Source: Bacteroidales bacterium
GTDB taxonomy: Bacteria > Bacteroidota > Bacteroidia > Bacteroidales > UBA932
Direction of reading: 5' to 3'
Length of the DNA: 64,000 nucleotides
NCBI GenBank assembly: GCA_016285455.1
Contig: JAEEQS010000003.1
Location: forward strand, 62,001 to 126,000
Both the position numbers and the translations under genes were made by a program. The first letter of the stretch is position 1. Each line of letters opens with the position of its first letter. Under the pieces are notes generated by a model that did no database searches, was not told the origin of the DNA, and saw only the letters and a list, made by a program, of their open reading frames with translations. Positions 61,067 to 64,000 of this stretch are shown here, piece after piece.

Positions 61067-62851
61067 ATGAAAAATATCAGGAACTTTTGCATTATAGCGC
61101 ATATAGATCACGGCAAATCCACGCTTGCGGACAGGATGCTGGAAGTTACAGGCACTGTCACCAGCCGCGAGATGGAGGCTCAGGTGCTGGACTCGATGGA
61201 TCTGGAGAAGGAGAAGGGAATCACCATAAAGAGCCACGCCGTTCAGATGAAATACACCAAAGACGGCCAGGAATATACACTCAACCTTCTGGACACCCCG
61301 GGACACGTAGACTTCTCGTATGAAGTGTCTCGCTCTATTGCTTCCAGCGAAGGGGCTCTGCTTGTTGTTGACGCTACCCAGGGCATTCAGGCCCAGACAA
61401 TATCTAACTTGTATCTGGCTTTGGACCACGATCTTACGATTATTCCGGTACTCAACAAGATAGATATGGAGGCCGCAGAGCCGGAACTTGTAAGAGACCA
61501 GGTTTGCGATCTTCTAGGATGCGATGCCGAGGAGGTTCTGATGTGTTCTGCCAAGACCGGAGAAGGTGTTCCGGCAATACTGGACGCCATTGTTGAAAGA
61601 ATTCCCGCTCCGGTAGGAGATCCTAACGCCCCGCTCCAGGCTCTGATATTCGATTCCGTATTCAATCCTTTCCGCGGCATCATAGCATACTTCAAAGTTG
61701 AGGCGGGCAGCATCCGGAAGGGAGAAAAAGTGAAGTTCTTCAACACCGGAATGGAGTACGTGGCAGACGAGGTTGGAACAATGGGTCTCAAGCTCAATCC
61801 AAAGCCCGAAATCACTTGCGGAAACGTGGGTTACATCATAAGCGGAATCAAGAGCGCGGTAGAGGTAAAGGTCGGTGACACCATAACATCCGTCCAGAAT
61901 CCTTGCAAGGAGGCAATTGCAGGATTCGAGGAGGTTAAGCCTATGGTCTTTGCCGGCGTATATCCAGTAGAGACAGACGAATACGACCAGCTCAAGGTTT
62001 CCCTTGAAAAACTTCAGCTCAACGATGCCTCTCTGGTATTCGAGCCGGAAAGCTCTATGGCTCTGGGCTTCGGGTTCCGCTGCGGATTCCTCGGCCTCCT
62101 TCATCTGGAAATTGTTCAGGAGAGGCTTTACAGGGAGTTCGATATGGACTGCATCACCACGGTTCCGAACGTCTCCTTCAAGGTCTATACAACAGACGGT
62201 AATGTTCTGGATGTCCATAACCCTTCAGGCCTTCCGGAGGTAACAATGATAGACCATATAGAAGAGCCTTACATCCGCGCCCAGGTCATCAGCAAGGCAG
62301 ACTTCTTCGGCCCTATAATGAAGCTTTGCCTAGACAAGAGGGGAACCCTTGTAAGCCAGCACTATATCACCACAGACCGCGTTGAGCTCAATTTCGATCT
62401 TCCGCTATCTGAAATAGTATTTGATTTCTACGACAAGCTCAAGAGCATTTCCAAGGGTTACGCTTCCTTCGATTATCACATCACTGATTACCGTCCGGCT
62501 CAGCTTGTCAAGCTCGATATCCTTCTCAACGGCGAGCAGGTAGACGCCCTTTCATCGCTGATCCACAGAGACCACGCCTACGACTTTGGAAGAAGAATGT
62601 GCGAAAAGCTCAAAGACCTCATTCCAAGACAGCAATTCGACATTGCAATCCAGGCTGCTATCGGAGCCAAGATTATCGCCAGGGAAACTGTCCGCCAGGT
62701 AAGAAAAGATGTTACCGCAAAGTGCTACGGCGGAGATATTTCAAGAAAGCGTAAACTCCTTGAAAAACAGAAGAAAGGAAAGAAGCGCATGCGCCAGGTA
62801 GGCCAGGTTCAGGTGCCTCAGAGCGCCTTTATGGCAGTGCTCAAACTATAG
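61067..62851 (+). CDS. lepA: Elongation factor 4 (LepA)
   Basis: A ribosome-associated GTPase linked to translation fidelity and initiation or ribosome biogenesis under stress. Length is 594 residues (E. coli has 599). G1 is AHIDHGKST (11-19), G2 follows with [13 protein letters not shown]3 is DTPGHVDF, and G4 is NKID. The C-terminal domain unique to LepA is present with the [17 protein letters not shown] stretch. It retains the canonical DTPGH histidine, in contrast to the EF-G2 gene in the same window. A lipoprotein gene begins 14 bases downstream on the same strand. Confidence 0.98.
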   Translation: MKNIRNFCIIAHIDHGKSTLADRMLEVTGTVTSREMEAQVLDSMDLEKEKGITIKSHAVQMKYTKDGQEYTLNLLDTPGHVDFSYEVSRSIASSEGALLVVDATQGIQAQTISNLYLALDHDLTIIPVLNKIDMEAAEPELVRDQVCDLLGCDAEEVLMCSAKTGEGVPAILDAIVERIPAPVGDPNAPLQALIFDSVFNPFRGIIAYFKVEAGSIRKGEKVKFFNTGMEYVADEVGTMGLKLNPKPEITCGNVGYIISGIKSAVEVKVGDTITSVQNPCKEAIAGFEEVKPMVFAGVYPVETDEYDQLKVSLEKLQLNDASLVFEPESSMALGFGFRCGFLGLLHLEIVQERLYREFDMDCITTVPNVSFKVYTTDGNVLDVHNPSGLPEVTMIDHIEEPYIRAQVISKADFFGPIMKLCLDKRGTLVSQHYITTDRVELNFDLPLSEIVFDFYDKLKSISKGYASFDYHITDYRPAQLVKLDILLNGEQVDALSSLIHRDHAYDFGRRMCEKLKDLIPRQQFDIAIQAAIGAKIIARETVRQVRKDVTAKCYGGDISRKRKLLEKQKKGKKRMRQVGQVQVPQSAFMAVLKL

Positions 62852-62865
62852 ACAAATAAACTAGT

Positions 62866-64000
62866 ATGAAACGATATCTTTTTTTCTCGGCGATTATAGT
62901 TGCGGCCTTGGCGCTATCCGGCTGCCGGCAGTCCGCGCAAAAACCCGCCGAGACAGAACAATCCCAAGAAACTCCTCAGCAGAAAGATAATAAACTCCTC
63001 TATCCGCCTGCAATAGATCTTGGCCTTTCCGTCAAGTGGGCCGGATGCAATCTTGGCGCAGAATCATCTAATGATTTCGGATATTATTACGCCTGGGCCG
63101 AGATTGAGCCAAAGGCTGAATATTCCGCCGAGAATTACAAGTGGTATAAAAATGTCAATGGTGATCTTGTGCTGACCAAAAAGAATTTTGGCCCAGAAGA
63201 TGATGTTGCCGCCGCCAAGCTCGGCAATGGATGGAGAATGCCGACTCTTGAAGAATTCAAGGAACTTATAGAGAAATGCGAATGGAAATGGATTAAAAGA
63301 GACGGCGTGCCTGGTTATAAGGTAATAAGCAAAACCAACGGCAACAGCATCTTTCTGCCTTGTGCCGGTTTCTTTTATGACGACAGCAATCTAGGCGGGA
63401 CAGAAGGAGGCTATTACTGGTCTTTCACTCCAGAAGGCGAGAGCAACAATGCGGATTATCTGTATTTCTGCGATCACGATATAGACTGGAACTATATGGA
63501 ACGCGAATCCGGCATGCCAATCCGCCCGGTTCGCGAGTATAACGACGAGCCCAAAAAAGACGGTTCGGAAGAAGGGTTGGAAATTTTAGGAGAAATAGCC
63601 TTAGGCCTTGAGAAATTTGCAAAGGAGGCCGTGGAAAAGGGCTGGATAGATACAACAAAGAAAGAAGAGCAAAAAGAAATTCCGGCGCAAAAGAAAGAAG
63701 ATGAGACAAATCCTGAGCCTCAAGAGCCAAATGCCTGGTATGCAAAGGATTTCTCTTTTACACTGAACAAGTACGGCTACCTTAACTATATGGGAAACAT
63801 TTCACGCCTGGCCGATGACGACAGATCCTATCTGGTTACCAGAATAGGAAACAAAGCTTGGATCAAAACCCAGAGAAAAGGCATTACAACAAGCGTGGAT
63901 GTTTTTGAATATTCCAATGGCCAGACAACAAGGAAAACTTACAAGAAAGGCAAGCTTTCTTACACATCTTCTCCGGTCAGCATTTCTCTGGGGAAAAAGC
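62866..64000 (+). CDS. Lipoprotein with FISUMP/DUF1566-like domain (3' end outside window)
   Basis: The frame is open from the ATG at 62866 to the window edge (378 codons seen). A lipoprotein signal is visible: MKRYLFFSAIIVAALALSGC, cysteine at residue 20. Residues 45-228 resemble the Fibrobacter-major-paralogue domain of Bacteroidota: YPPAIDLGLSVKWAGCN, then GYYYAWAE, GWRMPTLEEFKELIEKCEW, GNSIFLPCAGFF, GGYYWSF and MPIRPVREY. A charged linker follows (about 230-290: KKEEQKEIPAQKKEDE), then a region with beta-strand character reaching the right edge. Function unknown. The signal peptide encodes one copy of ATCGCCGAG in reverse orientation (62886-62894). Confidence 0.8.
   Translation, partial: MKRYLFFSAIIVAALALSGCRQSAQKPAETEQSQETPQQKDNKLLYPPAIDLGLSVKWAGCNLGAESSNDFGYYYAWAEIEPKAEYSAENYKWYKNVNGDLVLTKKNFGPEDDVAAAKLGNGWRMPTLEEFKELIEKCEWKWIKRDGVPGYKVISKTNGNSIFLPCAGFFYDDSNLGGTEGGYYWSFTPEGESNNADYLYFCDHDIDWNYMERESGMPIRPVREYNDEPKKDGSEEGLEILGEIALGLEKFAKEAVEKGWIDTTKKEEQKEIPAQKKEDETNPEPQEPNAWYAKDFSFTLNKYGYLNYMGNISRLADDDRSYLVTRIGNKAWIKTQRKGITTSVDVFEYSNGQTTRKTYKKGKLSYTSSPVSISLGKK

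Noticed and set aside
1..64000. CRISPR arrays, tRNA or rRNA genes, insertion sequences or phage genes
   Set aside because: I looked for clustered direct repeats, cloverleaf-like and rRNA-like segments, transposase motifs and phage structural genes and saw none. Absence of a tRNA was judged by eye only.

Overview
The window reads as a compact chromosomal segment of a Bacteroidales bacterium (phylum Bacteroidota). The evidence is MenA, the two-gene fumarate reductase operon, DUF4251 proteins, an S46 dipeptidyl-peptidase, an NSS transporter, the coaX-OMP-TPR-lptC-CNNM/CBS-PpiD gene order, an EF-G2-like paralogue, and frequent TAnnTTTG (-7) promoter elements just upstream of start codons. Base composition looks mid-40s % GC by eye. 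I cannot assign a genus. I see no rRNA, tRNA, insertion sequence, prophage or CRISPR array. About 54 genes fill almost all of the window and most are housekeeping genes.

Layout. 1-4.4 kb: 3' part of ruvA, menA, a secreted protein, gcvH and a threonine aldolase, ended by a strong terminator. 4.4-7.2 kb: a 0.3 kb AT-rich gap with a parS-like site, then mnmG (with a perfect parS-type palindrome inside the gene) and ybeY. 7.2-9.4 kb: mdh, tonB and a small lipoprotein. 9.4-14.6 kb: a P1 peptidase, hflX and frdAB without an adjacent membrane subunit gene. 14.7-19.5 kb: two DUF4251 proteins, a GH20 hexosaminidase and an Ntn hydrolase. 19.6-24.1 kb: ruvB and mfd, diverging from a 280-bp region with DnaA-box-like motifs. 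24.1-31.6 kb: a conserved envelope cluster. 31.6-36.4 kb: ychF, a nuclease-family protein, thyA-folA and an NSS symporter. 36.4-41.5 kb: YfhO, a GT4 glycosyltransferase and a serine hydrolase. 41.5-50.5 kb: mutS, an ABC permease with rsmA, aspS, yqeY, rnhB and mrp. 50.5-57.6 kb: DPP7-type peptidase, glycerate kinase, EF-G2, a LolD-like ATPase and a tRNA methyltransferase. 57.6-61 kb: a split transketolase read into an ECF sigma/anti-sigma/periplasmic-sensor set. 61-64 kb: lepA and a truncated lipoprotein gene.

Functional themes: DNA repair and recombination (ruvA, ruvB, mfd, mutS, rnhB), translation and RNA modification (mnmG, ybeY, rsmA, hflX, EF-G2, lepA, aspS, trmN6, ychF), anaerobic succinate metabolism (mdh, frdAB, menA), and envelope biogenesis (tonB, lptC, PpiD, OMP, lolD-like).

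The least expected signal is not a gene. The 9-mer ATCGCTGAG occurs about 28 times by hand count (about 34 for its inner 8-mer TCGCTGAG), against roughly 0.5 and 2 expected. It is balanced between strands and used in several different codon phases, which points to a DNA-level function such as an uptake signal or a recombination hotspot. Two parS-type sites and DnaA-box-like clusters also suggest the window may lie near the replication origin.
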